Assembly (NCBI GenBank): GCA_013213745.1
Contig: JABSQH010000038.1
Coordinates: 1 to 64,000, forward strand
Direction: 5' to 3'
Length of the DNA stretch: 64,000 nucleotides
Origin: Ilumatobacteraceae bacterium
Lineage (GTDB): Bacteria; Actinomycetota; Acidimicrobiia; Acidimicrobiales; Ilumatobacteraceae
Shown: positions 16,746-25,463 of the stretch, one piece after another
Position numbering within the stretch: the stretch's first letter is position 1
How the letters are laid out: every line of letters begins with the position of its first letter
Program-made: the position numbers and the translations under genes
Notes under the pieces: generated by a model
What the model was told of the DNA's origin: nothing
The model's database searches: none
What the model saw: the letters and a program-made list of their open reading frames with translations, nothing else

Positions 16746-18101
16746 GTGACACACACGCTCGGCCCGCGCATCGTCGTGGCCGGCACCCATTCCGGTGTCG
16801 GCAAGACCACGATCGCGACCGGGCTGATGGCCGCATTTCGCGCGGCCGAGACATCGGTTGCCGCGGCCAAGGTCGGCCCTGACTTCATCGACCCCGGCTA
16901 CCACGCACTCGCCACCGGACGGCCGCCACGGAACCTCGATCCGTGGATCTGCGGCGTCGACGCCATTGGTCCGCTGTCGGCGCGGGCCGCAACGGGATCG
17001 GAGCTGATGGTCATCGAGGGCGTGATGGGTCTGTTCGACGGCGCCGTCGATGGCGAACCATCGAGCACCGCCGACATCGCAGCACTGCTCCGGGCGCCAG
17101 TCGTGCTCGTCGTGGACGGCTCGGCGATGTCAGCATCGGTGGCGGCGCTCGTACGCGGATTCCGGGATCACCGAACCGACGTCGACCTCGTCGGTGTGAT
17201 CCTCAATCGTGTCGGCGGGGAGCATCATCGAACGCTGCTCGTCGAGGCGTTGGAGTCGATCGACGTGCCGGTGCTGGGCGCAGTCGGCCAACACAACGAG
17301 TTGTCGTGGCGCGATCGCCATCTCGGCCTCGTGCCGGTCGTCGAGTCGTCCGCCGATGTGGCTTCGTCGATCGAGCGGCTCGGCGCGACGATCGCACGGG
17401 CGTGCGATCTCGAACAGATCCGCCGGGTGGCCGAGGATGCACCGCGCCTCGACTTCGCGGCACCTCCGGAACCGAGCCGCGTCGCCGCCCGACCTGTCCG
17501 GATCGGTGTGGCCGGTGGGCGCGCCTTCAGCTTCGTGTACCAGGACAATCTCGACTCGTTGGCGGCGGCCGGGGCCGAGCTGGTTGCGTTCGACCCGATG
17601 GAAGACGAACGACTACCGACCGCCCTCGACGGCCTGATCGTCGGTGGTGGCTTCCCGGAGGTGTACGCCGCCGCGTTGGCCGCCAACACCGAACTCCTGG
17701 CGAACGTCGCTGAGCGCGTGCGCGGTGGGTTGGTCACCTGGGCCGAGTGCGGCGGGTTGTTGTGGCTCGCCCGATCACTCGACAACCAACCGATGGGCGG
17801 AGCCGTGCAAACCGATGCGCACATGACGGGCCGCCTCACGCTCGGTTATCGCCATGCCACAGCACTGCACACCAACCCGGTGGTCGCGGTCGGTGACACG
17901 GTGCGCGGCCACGAATTCCACTATTCGTCCGCGACCCCCACGGGTGATGCGCTCCGTCTCGCGTCCCGGTTCGGCGAGCGCACCGAGGGGTTCGCGACTC
18001 CGACCCTCCTGGCCACGTATCTCCACCAGCACCTCGGCGCCCGACCAGACGTCGCCGCGCGGTTCGTCGACGCCTGCACCCGTACATCGGCGCATCGCTG
18101 A
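16746..18101 (+). CDS. cobB: Cobyrinic acid a,c-diamide synthase (CobB/CbiA)
   Basis: A 451-residue glutamine- and ATP-dependent synthase amidating the a and c side chains of (hydrogeno)cobyrinic acid. The N-terminal domain has GTHSGVGKTTIATGLM (about 11-26), KVGPDFIDPGYH and EGVMGLFDG; the C-terminal glutaminase domain has GGGFPEVY and the nucleophile in WAECGGLLWLA. The GTG start lies 18 bases after cobO; the in-frame stretch before it reads into cobO and is not coding. It is the partner in activity of CobQ and precedes the RHH-CobI fusion gene. Confidence 0.93.
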   Translation: MTHTLGPRIVVAGTHSGVGKTTIATGLMAAFRAAETSVAAAKVGPDFIDPGYHALATGRPPRNLDPWICGVDAIGPLSARAATGSELMVIEGVMGLFDGAVDGEPSSTADIAALLRAPVVLVVDGSAMSASVAALVRGFRDHRTDVDLVGVILNRVGGEHHRTLLVEALESIDVPVLGAVGQHNELSWRDRHLGLVPVVESSADVASSIERLGATIARACDLEQIRRVAEDAPRLDFAAPPEPSRVAARPVRIGVAGGRAFSFVYQDNLDSLAAAGAELVAFDPMEDERLPTALDGLIVGGGFPEVYAAALAANTELLANVAERVRGGLVTWAECGGLLWLARSLDNQPMGGAVQTDAHMTGRLTLGYRHATALHTNPVVAVGDTVRGHEFHYSSATPTGDALRLASRFGERTEGFATPTLLATYLHQHLGARPDVAARFVDACTRTSAHR

Positions 18102-18120
18102 GCGACGGGGCATCCCCCTG

Positions 18121-18140
18121 CCCTATACGTTGCCCTACGT
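18121..18140 (+). promoter_or_regulatory. Imperfect direct repeat before RHH-cobI
   Basis: CCCTATACGT (18121-18130) is followed two bases later by CCCTACGT (18133-18140), 20 bases before the GTG of the RHH-CobI gene. Ribbon-helix-helix proteins often bind short direct or inverted repeats at their own promoter, so this is a candidate operator. A possible -10 element (TTTAGT, about 18146-18151) would place the transcript start close to the GTG, suggesting a leaderless message. All of this is inference. Confidence 0.3.
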
Positions 18141-18159
18141 CCTGGTTTAGTGTCGCGAC

Positions 18160-19035
18160 GTGCGCAAGTCGTCGGTGTATCTCCCGGACAGTCTGAAGAA
18201 CCGGCTGGGCGCACTCGCGGAACGGACTGGTGTGTCAGAAGCCGAACTCATCCGCCAAGCGATTGAACAGCGCCTCGGCGCAGCCGAGCCGAGTCGACGC
18301 ACTGCACCGCCCACGCCCGGCCGCCTTGTCGGGATCGGCGTCGGACCCGGACCGGCCGATCTCGTCACCGTCAGAGCACTCGACGCGCTCCGGCGAGCCG
18401 ATCGCGTCGTGGCCCCCTGCACCTCGATCGATGCCGTCGGCCGTGCCGAGGCGATCGTTCGCGACGCAGCTCCCGACATCGTCGTCGAACGCCTGGAGTT
18501 CGTGATGGCGCCCGACCACGACGCCCGAGCAGCGGCATTGGCCGCGAACTGTGAACGGATTGCCGGGTATCTCGCCGACGGCGAGGAGGTGGCGTTCATC
18601 ACCCTTGGCGATCCGAACCTCTACTCGACCGTGTCGACGGTCGTCGCCGGCGTCGTCGCCCGGCGTCCGACCACCGAGGTCGAGACGATCGCCGGAATCA
18701 CCGCATTCCAGGCCCTCGCCATGGCGGGCGACATCGTCCTCACCGACGAGCAACAGACCTTGGTGCTCGTTCCGGCAAACGCTCCGGCCGAGGTGATCGA
18801 TGCCGAGCTGGCCCATCCCGACAGAACGGTCATCGTGTACAAGAGCGGCTCGCGTGTCTCGGCGGTTGCCGACCAGCTGGAAGCCGCCGGTCGTCTCGAT
18901 CAGGCCGTGATGGGCGAACTGATCGGTATGCCCGGCGAACGCGTGGCGCCCGTCGCCGATGTGCGCGCGCTGCCAGCTTCGTACCTGAGCGCGATCGTCT
19001 CACCGGCTCCTGAAGGCGCGGGTCCGGTCGGATGA
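18160..19035 (+). CDS. cobI: Ribbon-helix-helix domain fused to precorrin-2 C20-methyltransferase (CobI)
   Basis: A 291-residue protein. Residues 1-45 (KSSVYLPDSLKNRLGALAER, then GVSEAELIRQAIEQRL) form a classical CopG/RHH DNA-binding domain; residues about 54-285 are a tetrapyrrole methylase with VGIGVGPGPADLVTVRAL, EVAFITLGDPNLYSTVS and IAGITAFQALA, which fits CobI/CbiL (SAM-dependent C20 methylation of precorrin-2). The linker contains no plausible internal start, so the fusion appears real. The 3' end overlaps cobM by 4 bases. The RHH part may let the enzyme regulate its own operon; that is inference. Confidence 0.88.
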   Translation: MRKSSVYLPDSLKNRLGALAERTGVSEAELIRQAIEQRLGAAEPSRRTAPPTPGRLVGIGVGPGPADLVTVRALDALRRADRVVAPCTSIDAVGRAEAIVRDAAPDIVVERLEFVMAPDHDARAAALAANCERIAGYLADGEEVAFITLGDPNLYSTVSTVVAGVVARRPTTEVETIAGITAFQALAMAGDIVLTDEQQTLVLVPANAPAEVIDAELAHPDRTVIVYKSGSRVSAVADQLEAAGRLDQAVMGELIGMPGERVAPVADVRALPASYLSAIVSPAPEGAGPVG

Positions 19036-19850
19036 GTGCGCTGATCTCTTTCGTCGGCGCCGGCCCAGGGGCCGACGACCTGATCACGCTGCGTGGTGCA
19101 GAGCGGTTGGCGAACGCCGACGTCGTCGTGTGGGCGTCGTCATTGATCCCAGAATCGATGCTCGAGCACTGCAAGCCCGACGCCGAGCTCCACGACTCCG
19201 CCACCATGACACTCGAGGACGTGCTCGCAGTGTTCGCGGCACACCCCGACGCCCCGATCGTGCGCCTGCACTCGGGGGATCCGAGTGTGTACGGGGCCAT
19301 CCAAGAGCAGATCGACTGGTGCCACGCCTCGGACCGCGCCTTCGAAGTCGTGCCGGGCGTGACCTCGGTCGCCGGCGCAGCGGCCGAGATCCGACGCGAG
19401 CTGACGATCCCACAGCGCGGTCAGGCGCTCGTGTACACCCGTCTCGCCGGGAGGACGAAGGCCTCCATGCGGCCAAACGAGGACGTCAAGGCGTTCGCTC
19501 CGCACGGCACCACGATGGCGGTGTTCCTGTCGGGTGCCCGACCCGACGAGCTGCAGCGCGAGCTGTTGGTGGACGGCTCGGGGTATACCACCGAGACTCC
19601 CGCTGTGGTGATCGTGCGCGCCACGTGGCCCGATCAGCAGATCGTGCACACCACGGTCGGCGAGTTGGCAGCAGCAATCCGGTCCACCGGCGCGACGATG
19701 ACCGTGCTCGTGTTGGTCGGCGACGTGCTGGCCGACATCCCCGCAGGCGCCCGTAGCCACTTGTACGCCCCCGAGTACACCACCGCTTACCGCCTGCGTT
19801 CCGAGCGCGGGTCGACCGAGGGCCGGGCCAGCGCTCGGCGAACACACTGA
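19032..19850 (+). CDS. cobM: Precorrin-4/cobalt-precorrin-4 C11-methyltransferase (CobM/CbiF)
   Basis: A 272-residue tetrapyrrole methylase with FVGAGPGADDLITLRGAERL at the N-terminus, the signature LHSGDPSVYGAIQEQ (about 77-91) and VPGVTSVAGAAA. The GDPSVYGA form and the length match CobM/CbiF. It uses SAM to methylate C11. ATGA-type overlap with cobI shows translational coupling. Confidence 0.93.
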   Translation: MSALISFVGAGPGADDLITLRGAERLANADVVVWASSLIPESMLEHCKPDAELHDSATMTLEDVLAVFAAHPDAPIVRLHSGDPSVYGAIQEQIDWCHASDRAFEVVPGVTSVAGAAAEIRRELTIPQRGQALVYTRLAGRTKASMRPNEDVKAFAPHGTTMAVFLSGARPDELQRELLVDGSGYTTETPAVVIVRATWPDQQIVHTTVGELAAAIRSTGATMTVLVLVGDVLADIPAGARSHLYAPEYTTAYRLRSERGSTEGRASARRTH

Positions 19851-19858
19851 GCACGACG

Positions 19859-20971
19859 ATGTCCACATCGGAACCGGAACTGTCGCCAGATGTGGCCGCG
19901 GCCCAAGGATTGCGGACTGGATGGACCACCGGCACGTGTGCCTCGGCCGCAGCCAAGGCGGCCGCCGAGTGGCTGGTGACGGGAACACCGCCCGCGACGG
20001 TGGAGGTCGCCCTGCCCTCAGGAGATCGCGTCGCGTTTCCGACGACCGACATCGACCACTCGACGCCACACCGCGTCGCCGTCATCAAGGATGCGGGCGA
20101 TGATCCCGACTGCACCGACGGCGCCCACGTAACGGCACACGTCGTGTGGAGCGGGCCCACGGCCGGCGACGCGGTCGAGCAAGTGTCGCTCGTCGGCGGC
20201 GACGGGGTCGGCACGGTCACCCAACCAGGACTCGGCCTCCCGGTCGGTGGCCCAGCCATCAACCCGGTTCCAGCGCGAATGATCCGAGAAGCCATCGCTG
20301 AAGTGACACCACGTCGCGTGACGTGCACCATCTCGGTGCCAGGCGGCCAGGCCATGGCCGCCAAGACATCGAACGCCAGGCTCGGCATCGAAGGCGGCAT
20401 TTCCATCCTCGGCACCACCGGGATCGTCAAACCATTCTCCACCGCCAGCTACCGGGCCAGCGTCGTGCAACAAATCGACGTCGCCGCGGCGCAGGGAGTG
20501 GACACGGTGGTGCTGGCCACCGGCTCACGCAGCGATGACTGGGCGCAACGGGAGTGGCCCGAGTTTCCGCCCGTGGCGTTCGTCGAGGTCGGCGACTTCA
20601 CCGGCATTGCTCTGCGCCGCGCCGCCGGCGACGACATCAGCGCGGTCCGCTTCGTCGGTATGGCCGGCAAGATCGCCAAGCTCGCCGCCGGAGTGATGAT
20701 GACCCACTTCCACCGCAGCAAGGTCGACACCGATTTGTTGGCCGCGGTGGCGCGTGACGTCGGGGCCAGCGACGCCGTGGTCGACGCGGCGACCGCCACC
20801 ACGACCGCCCGCCACTTCGCCGAGGTGTGCCTCGAAGCCGACGAGGTGGCGCCGCTGATCCTGCTCTGCGAGATGGCCGCAGATCGCTGTCGTACCCACG
20901 CTGGCGGGGAGCTCCACGTCGACGTCACGATGGTCGATTTCGCGGGAGCGCAGGCGGTCGCTCATGGGTGA
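19859..20971 (+). CDS. cbiD: Cobalt-precorrin-5B C1-methyltransferase (CbiD)
   Basis: A 370-residue CbiD protein, the C1 methylase of the early-cobalt (anaerobic-type) route. The signature GLRTGWTTGTCASAAAKAA is at residues 17-35, followed by the GIEGGISILGTTGIVKPFS block (about 177) and AGKIAKLAAGVMMTHFHRSK. The start ATG lies 8 bases after the cobM stop. CbiD marks the pathway as CbiD/CbiG type rather than CobF type. The 3' end overlaps cobL by 8 bases. Confidence 0.94.
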   Translation: MSTSEPELSPDVAAAQGLRTGWTTGTCASAAAKAAAEWLVTGTPPATVEVALPSGDRVAFPTTDIDHSTPHRVAVIKDAGDDPDCTDGAHVTAHVVWSGPTAGDAVEQVSLVGGDGVGTVTQPGLGLPVGGPAINPVPARMIREAIAEVTPRRVTCTISVPGGQAMAAKTSNARLGIEGGISILGTTGIVKPFSTASYRASVVQQIDVAAAQGVDTVVLATGSRSDDWAQREWPEFPPVAFVEVGDFTGIALRRAAGDDISAVRFVGMAGKIAKLAAGVMMTHFHRSKVDTDLLAAVARDVGASDAVVDAATATTTARHFAEVCLEADEVAPLILLCEMAADRCRTHAGGELHVDVTMVDFAGAQAVAHG

Positions 20972-22193
20972 GGGCAGCGCCACGCAGCCGCCCGTCGCCA
21001 TCGTCGGCCTCCACGGCGGCGACTGGTTCGGAGCCGCTGCTGCTCGCGCTCTCGCCGAGGCCGACGTGCTCATCGGAGCGACTCGTCAACACGACGCGCT
21101 GGTGGCGGCGTGGGGCTCGCCGCCGCTGTCGGCCGAGCGAGTCGACCTCTTCGGGCCGCTCGACGAGATCATCGATCTGATCGCGGAACGGCGCGCGGCT
21201 CACGAGCGCGCGACCGTGTTGGCCAGCGGCGATCCCGGCTTCTTCGGCATCGAGCGGTTGCTCGTCGGCAGGTTCGGAGCCGCAGTCGAGGTACACCCCG
21301 CCCCGTCGTCTGTGGCCCTCGCTTTCGCCCGCGCCCGCATCCCGTGGGACGACGCCAGCGTGGTGTCGGTCCACGGCCGGTCGCTCCAGCGAGCGCTGCC
21401 GCACATCGTCGCCGCGCCGAAGGTCGCAGTCCTGGTATCGGCCTCGACACCCCCAGAGTCCGTGGGCGCGGCGTTGCTCGAAGCGGGGTCGTCGCACCGC
21501 CACGCCGTCGTGTGCTCCCGTCTCGGCGAAGTCGACGAGTCGATCGTGCGGACAGATCTCGACGGATTGGCCGCCGGCAGTTTCGATCCGCTGTCGGTCG
21601 TGGTGTTGACGAGCGAGACGCAGCCGCGCGCACCCGAGGCGGTGGTGGCCTGGGGACGGCCGACCACGGACTACCGACACCGGGGAGGCATGATCACCAA
21701 GCCCGAGGTCCGCGCAGCCGCACTGAGCAAGCTCGACCTGTTCGGCGCCGCTGTGATGTGGGACGTCGGAGCGGCGAGCGGCAGCGTCGCCATCGAGGCC
21801 GCACGCTTGGCACCCGGCTGTCGGGTGCACGCCATCGAACGCGATGCGGACGACTGCGATCGAATCAGAGCCAATGCCGGGCGCGTTGCCGTCACGGTCG
21901 TCGAAGGAACCGCTCCAGAGGCGTTCGACCATCTACCTGATCCCGACCGCGTGTTCGTCGGCGGCGGGGGCATCGACGTGTTCGGGGCAGCGCTGGCACG
22001 ACTGCGCTCCAACGGTCTGATCGCGGCGACGTTCGCCACGCCGGCGACCGCCTTCGCAGCGGTCGCCGACCTCGGGGCGACCGCTGAGTTGGTGCAAATC
22101 AACGTGAATCGTGGCGTGCCGGTCGGGCCTGACGCCACGCTCCGACTCGCCGCAGACAACCCGGTCTTCCTGGTGTGGGGGCGCAATGAGTGA
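20964..22193 (+). CDS. cobL: Precorrin-6Y C5,15-methyltransferase, decarboxylating (CobL; CbiE-CbiT)
   Basis: A 409-residue two-domain enzyme. The N-terminal CbiE part (about 1-215) has VAIVGLHGGDWFG and the VLASGDPGFFGIERLL signature; the C-terminal CbiT part (about 225-409) is a Rossmann methyltransferase with MITKPEVRAAALSKL and VMWDVGAASGSVAIEAA. It methylates C5 and C15 and decarboxylates the C12 acetate. It overlaps cbiD before it and the cbiG-cobJ gene after it (ATGAGTGA). Confidence 0.93.
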   Translation: MGEGSATQPPVAIVGLHGGDWFGAAAARALAEADVLIGATRQHDALVAAWGSPPLSAERVDLFGPLDEIIDLIAERRAAHERATVLASGDPGFFGIERLLVGRFGAAVEVHPAPSSVALAFARARIPWDDASVVSVHGRSLQRALPHIVAAPKVAVLVSASTPPESVGAALLEAGSSHRHAVVCSRLGEVDESIVRTDLDGLAAGSFDPLSVVVLTSETQPRAPEAVVAWGRPTTDYRHRGGMITKPEVRAAALSKLDLFGAAVMWDVGAASGSVAIEAARLAPGCRVHAIERDADDCDRIRANAGRVAVTVVEGTAPEAFDHLPDPDRVFVGGGGIDVFGAALARLRSNGLIAATFATPATAFAAVADLGATAELVQINVNRGVPVGPDATLRLAADNPVFLVWGRNE

Positions 22194-23850
22194 CCGACCA
22201 TCGACACTCGTCGTCTCGATCACCGAAGCCGGCCGCGATGTCGCGCACCAACTCCCGTACCGTCACCACCACGGCGATCTGGCCGACACCGTGCGCGCGA
22301 ACTGGGAACGAGTCGATCGATTCGTCTTGATCGGGGCAGTCGGCATCGCCGTACGGGTCATCGCTCCGTTGCTGACGTCGAAAGAGCGGGACCCGGTCGT
22401 GGTCGCAGTCGACGACACGGCCCGCTACGTCGTGCCGGTGTGCGGAGGCCACCGAGGCGCCAACGACCTGGCGGTCGATGTCGCCCAACTGCTCGATGCC
22501 GAGCCAGTCGTCACCACCGCGACGGACGCAGCAGACAAGATCGCTCTCGACACGCTGCCTGGCTTCACCGCAGTCGGCGACGTCGCCGCGGTGACGAAGG
22601 CAATGCTCGACGGTGACCCGATCACGATCGACAACGACCTCGACTGGCCACTCCCCGCTGCGCTCGCCGACTCGACGCCGGACGCAACGCACCGCATCGT
22701 CGTCACCGACCGATCGACCTCCCCGAGTCCCGGCGAGGTCGTGTTGCATCCACCGTCGTTGGTCGCCGGCATCGGCGCATCGACCGACGCACCGGCCGGT
22801 GCAGCTTCCGATCTCCTCGATACAGCGCTGCGGAACGCGGGCCTCGCTCGGGCGTCGCTGTCGGCGGTCGCCACCATCGACCGACGAGCCACCGACCCTG
22901 TCGTCACCTCGATCGGCCTGCCGACGACCTCATTTCAATCGAGCGAGCTGGCCGCGGTGGACGTGCCCAACCCGAGCGACGTCGTCCTGAACGAAGTCGG
23001 CACCCCATCGGTCGGCGAGGCTGCGGCGCTGCTCGCCGCCGGACCCGATGCCGAACTGGTGGTGGAGAAACAGAAGGGGCCCACCGCAACCGTGTCGATT
23101 GCCCGCCGCGTGCGCCCGCCCGGCGAGGTGCTGGTCGTCGGGCTCGGCCCCGGCCATCCGCGCCATCGAACCCCGGAGGCCGTCGCCGCCGTGAGATCCG
23201 CCGATGTGGTGATCGGCTATGACTTCTACGTCGACCAGTGCGCCGAACTGATCAGCGCCCGTCAAGAGGTCGTTCCCAGCCCGATCGGGGCCGAGGTCGA
23301 CCGGTGCAGGGAGGCGGTCCGCCGAGCAGCGGCAGGGTCTCGCGTCGCACTCGTCTGCTCTGGCGACCCAGGTGTGTTCGCCATGGCCACCCTCGTATTC
23401 GAAGTCGCTGGCGAGGCCGGCAATCCCCCGGTACACGTGGTGCCCGGCGTGACCGCGAGCCTGGCGGCAGCGGCGATCTTGGGCGCACCGCTCGCCCACG
23501 ACCATGCACTCGTCAGCCTCTCGGACCTCCTGACGCCATGGCCAACGATCGAACGTCGACTCGAAGCGCTGGCAGTGGCCGACATGGCCGTTGCGCTCTA
23601 CAACCCGCGGTCGCAGCGACGGACGATGCAGCTCGAGCGGGCGAGAGAGATCCTGTTGACCGGTCGGTCGCCGTCCACGCCGGTCGGCGTGATCGTCAAC
23701 GCGTCACGACCCGGCGAGACGGTGATCACGACGACGCTGGGCGACCTCGACCCGGGCACCGTCGACATGTTCTCGATCGTGATCATCGGCTCGTCGACGA
23801 CCGAACTGCGCAACGAAAGGATGGTCACCCCACGTGGCTACGACGCCTGA
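22186..23850 (+). CDS. CbiG-CobJ/CbiH fusion: cobalt-precorrin-5A hydrolase and precorrin-3B C17-methyltransferase
   Basis: A 554-residue fusion of two ring-contraction enzymes. Residues about 1-305 are CbiG: LIGAVGIAVRVIAPLL, DDTARYVVPVCGGHRGAN (central and N-terminal domains) and a C-terminal part ending KQKGPTATVSIARR. Residues about 310-554 are CobJ/CbiH: VVGLGPGHPRHRTPEA, ALVCSGDPGVFAMATLVF and GVIVNASRPGE. CbiH methylates C17 with ring contraction and CbiG opens the resulting lactone and releases acetaldehyde, so fusing them joins consecutive chemistry. The ATG overlaps the cobL stop. Confidence 0.92.
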   Translation: MSDRPSTLVVSITEAGRDVAHQLPYRHHHGDLADTVRANWERVDRFVLIGAVGIAVRVIAPLLTSKERDPVVVAVDDTARYVVPVCGGHRGANDLAVDVAQLLDAEPVVTTATDAADKIALDTLPGFTAVGDVAAVTKAMLDGDPITIDNDLDWPLPAALADSTPDATHRIVVTDRSTSPSPGEVVLHPPSLVAGIGASTDAPAGAASDLLDTALRNAGLARASLSAVATIDRRATDPVVTSIGLPTTSFQSSELAAVDVPNPSDVVLNEVGTPSVGEAAALLAAGPDAELVVEKQKGPTATVSIARRVRPPGEVLVVGLGPGHPRHRTPEAVAAVRSADVVIGYDFYVDQCAELISARQEVVPSPIGAEVDRCREAVRRAAAGSRVALVCSGDPGVFAMATLVFEVAGEAGNPPVHVVPGVTASLAAAAILGAPLAHDHALVSLSDLLTPWPTIERRLEALAVADMAVALYNPRSQRRTMQLERAREILLTGRSPSTPVGVIVNASRPGETVITTTLGDLDPGTVDMFSIVIIGSSTTELRNERMVTPRGYDA

Positions 23851-24055
23851 TCCCTCGTCGTCCACCGCGGCCGGATGGACTGTACGCATCCTCGACTGCT
23901 GCACGGCCTGTGGCAGTTGCCTCATCACGTGCCCCACCCGAGCATTGCGATTGGCGCCAAAGAAACCACTGGTTCTCGACTCGCAGTGCACCTCGTGTGG
24001 TGCGTGCATCGAGGTATGTCCCGTCGACGCGATCGTCGAGGCGCCCGTCGGATGA
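23834..24055 (+). CDS. 2[4Fe-4S] ferredoxin inside the cobalamin operon
   Basis: A 73-residue bacterial ferredoxin with two complete cluster motifs, CTACGSCLITCP (about 23-34) and CTSCGACIEVCP (about 54-65). The GTG start lies inside the 3' end of the cbiG-cobJ gene and its stop overlaps the cbiC start (ATGA), so it is locked into the operon. An electron-transfer role in corrin synthesis is likely, perhaps for the ring-contraction CbiH step, for precorrin-6A reduction (no CobK/CbiJ is visible here) or for cobalt reduction before adenosylation; the step is not determined. Confidence 0.88.
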   Translation: MATTPDPSSSTAAGWTVRILDCCTACGSCLITCPTRALRLAPKKPLVLDSQCTSCGACIEVCPVDAIVEAPVG

Positions 24056-24660
24056 ACGATGTCCATCCGATCGAGATCGAGAGTTACCGGATACTTGCTG
24101 AACGCGTCGACCTGTCGGCTGAGCAACCGTTGGCTCGGGCCATCATCGAACGCATGATCCACGCGACAGCTGATCTCTCCTTCGCCGACACAGCACGCAT
24201 CGGGGACCGTGCGGGCGAGGCGCTTCTCGCTGCGCTGAACTCGGACGCTCCCGTGATCGTCGATGCCGCCATGGTCGCCGCCGGCATCACCCGCTACCCG
24301 ACCACGTGTTATCTCGACCGCGTACCAGTTGCCCCAGCCGGCAACACCCGGTCTGCGGCGGCATTTCGACTGGCGGCCGAGGAGCATCCCACCGGTGCGA
24401 TCTTCGTGTGCGGCAACGCTCCGACCGCGCTCGTGGAGTTGCTCGACATGCACGACGCAGGGCTCGTCGAGCCGGCGGCGGTGGTCGGCCTCCCTGTCGG
24501 TTTCGTCGGCGCCGCGGAGTCCAAAGCCGCACTGTGGTCCAGTGCACTCGCTCCGATCAGCGTGACCAACGAGGGCGAGCGCGGCGGCAGCCCGGCCGCC
24601 GCGGGAGCGCTGAACGCGATCGTTCGGCTCGTCGGCGAACACGACGGGAACGGCACGTGA
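24052..24660 (+). CDS. cbiC: Precorrin-8X/cobalt-precorrin-8 methylmutase (CobH/CbiC)
   Basis: A 202-residue methylmutase that moves the methyl group from C11 to C12 to give (hydrogeno)cobyrinic acid. Family blocks are HPIEIESYRI at the N-terminus, the catalytic-region APVIVDAAMVAAGI, VVGLPVGFVGAAESK and ERGGSPAAAGALNAI. Length is normal (about 200-210). The ATG overlaps the ferredoxin stop. Confidence 0.93.
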   Translation: MNDVHPIEIESYRILAERVDLSAEQPLARAIIERMIHATADLSFADTARIGDRAGEALLAALNSDAPVIVDAAMVAAGITRYPTTCYLDRVPVAPAGNTRSAAAFRLAAEEHPTGAIFVCGNAPTALVELLDMHDAGLVEPAAVVGLPVGFVGAAESKAALWSSALAPISVTNEGERGGSPAAAGALNAIVRLVGEHDGNGT

Positions 24661-24694
24661 GCTGGCCGTGTGGAGTGGCCATCGGAGGCCAGGA

Positions 24695-25438
24695 ATGACG
24701 GTGTACCTCGTCGGAGCGGGACCCGGCGACCCCGGACTGATCACCGTGAAAGGCGCAGCACTGCTCGGTCGCGCCGACGTGGTGGTCCACGACCGACTCG
24801 TGAATCCCGAGATCCTCGCGCTGGCGCCGGACTCGTGTGAGCTGATCAGTGCGGCCAAAGCACCACGTCAGCCGACGATGACGCAGGAGGAGATCAACAA
24901 GTTGCTGATCGAACGCGGCCTGCGTGGCGAGATCGTCGTGCGGCTCAAGGGCGGCGATCCGTGCGTGTTCGCCCGTGGCGGGGAGGAGGCAGCAGCATTG
25001 GGTGCAGCCGGCGTGTCGTTCGAAATCGTCCCGGGCATCACGTCGGCGATCGCCGCGCCGGCATATGCGGGCATACCCGTGACGCTGCGCCACGAAGCGC
25101 TGTCGGTGACGATCGTCACGGGGCACGAGGACCCAGCCAGCGGACAGACCGTCGCCTGGGAGTCGATTGCTCGTACCGGTGGAACGATCGTGGTGTTGAT
25201 GGGGGCCGGACGCGCGGCGAAGATCGCCGGCCGACTCATGAGCGGTGGCCTCGACCCGGCGACGCCGACAGCCTGGGTGAACTGGGGCACCTACGAGCAC
25301 CAAGACGTCTGGCGCGGCCGACTCGATCAGCTCGGCGTCGACGCGGTACCAACACCGTCCGTGCTCGTGATCGGCACCGTCGCCGGCGTCGACGTCAGTT
25401 GGTATGCCGCGCTCGCCGATCAGCATCCAACGCGCTGA
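24695..25438 (+). CDS. cobA: Uroporphyrinogen-III C-methyltransferase (CobA/SumT)
   Basis: A 247-residue SAM-dependent enzyme making precorrin-2 from uroporphyrinogen III, the entry step to corrin (and siroheme). Motifs: VYLVGAGPGDPGLITVKGA (residues 3-21), VVVHDRLVNPEI, RLKGGDPCVFARGGEEA and IVPGITSAIAAPAYAGIPVT. The ATG at 24695 has GGAGG 6 bases upstream. There is no fused HemD or CysG part. It is the last gene of the plus arm. Confidence 0.94.
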   Translation: MTVYLVGAGPGDPGLITVKGAALLGRADVVVHDRLVNPEILALAPDSCELISAAKAPRQPTMTQEEINKLLIERGLRGEIVVRLKGGDPCVFARGGEEAAALGAAGVSFEIVPGITSAIAAPAYAGIPVTLRHEALSVTIVTGHEDPASGQTVAWESIARTGGTIVVLMGAGRAAKIAGRLMSGGLDPATPTAWVNWGTYEHQDVWRGRLDQLGVDAVPTPSVLVIGTVAGVDVSWYAALADQHPTR

Positions 25439-25463
25439 GTCGAGCTGCGCCGTACGGTCGCGG

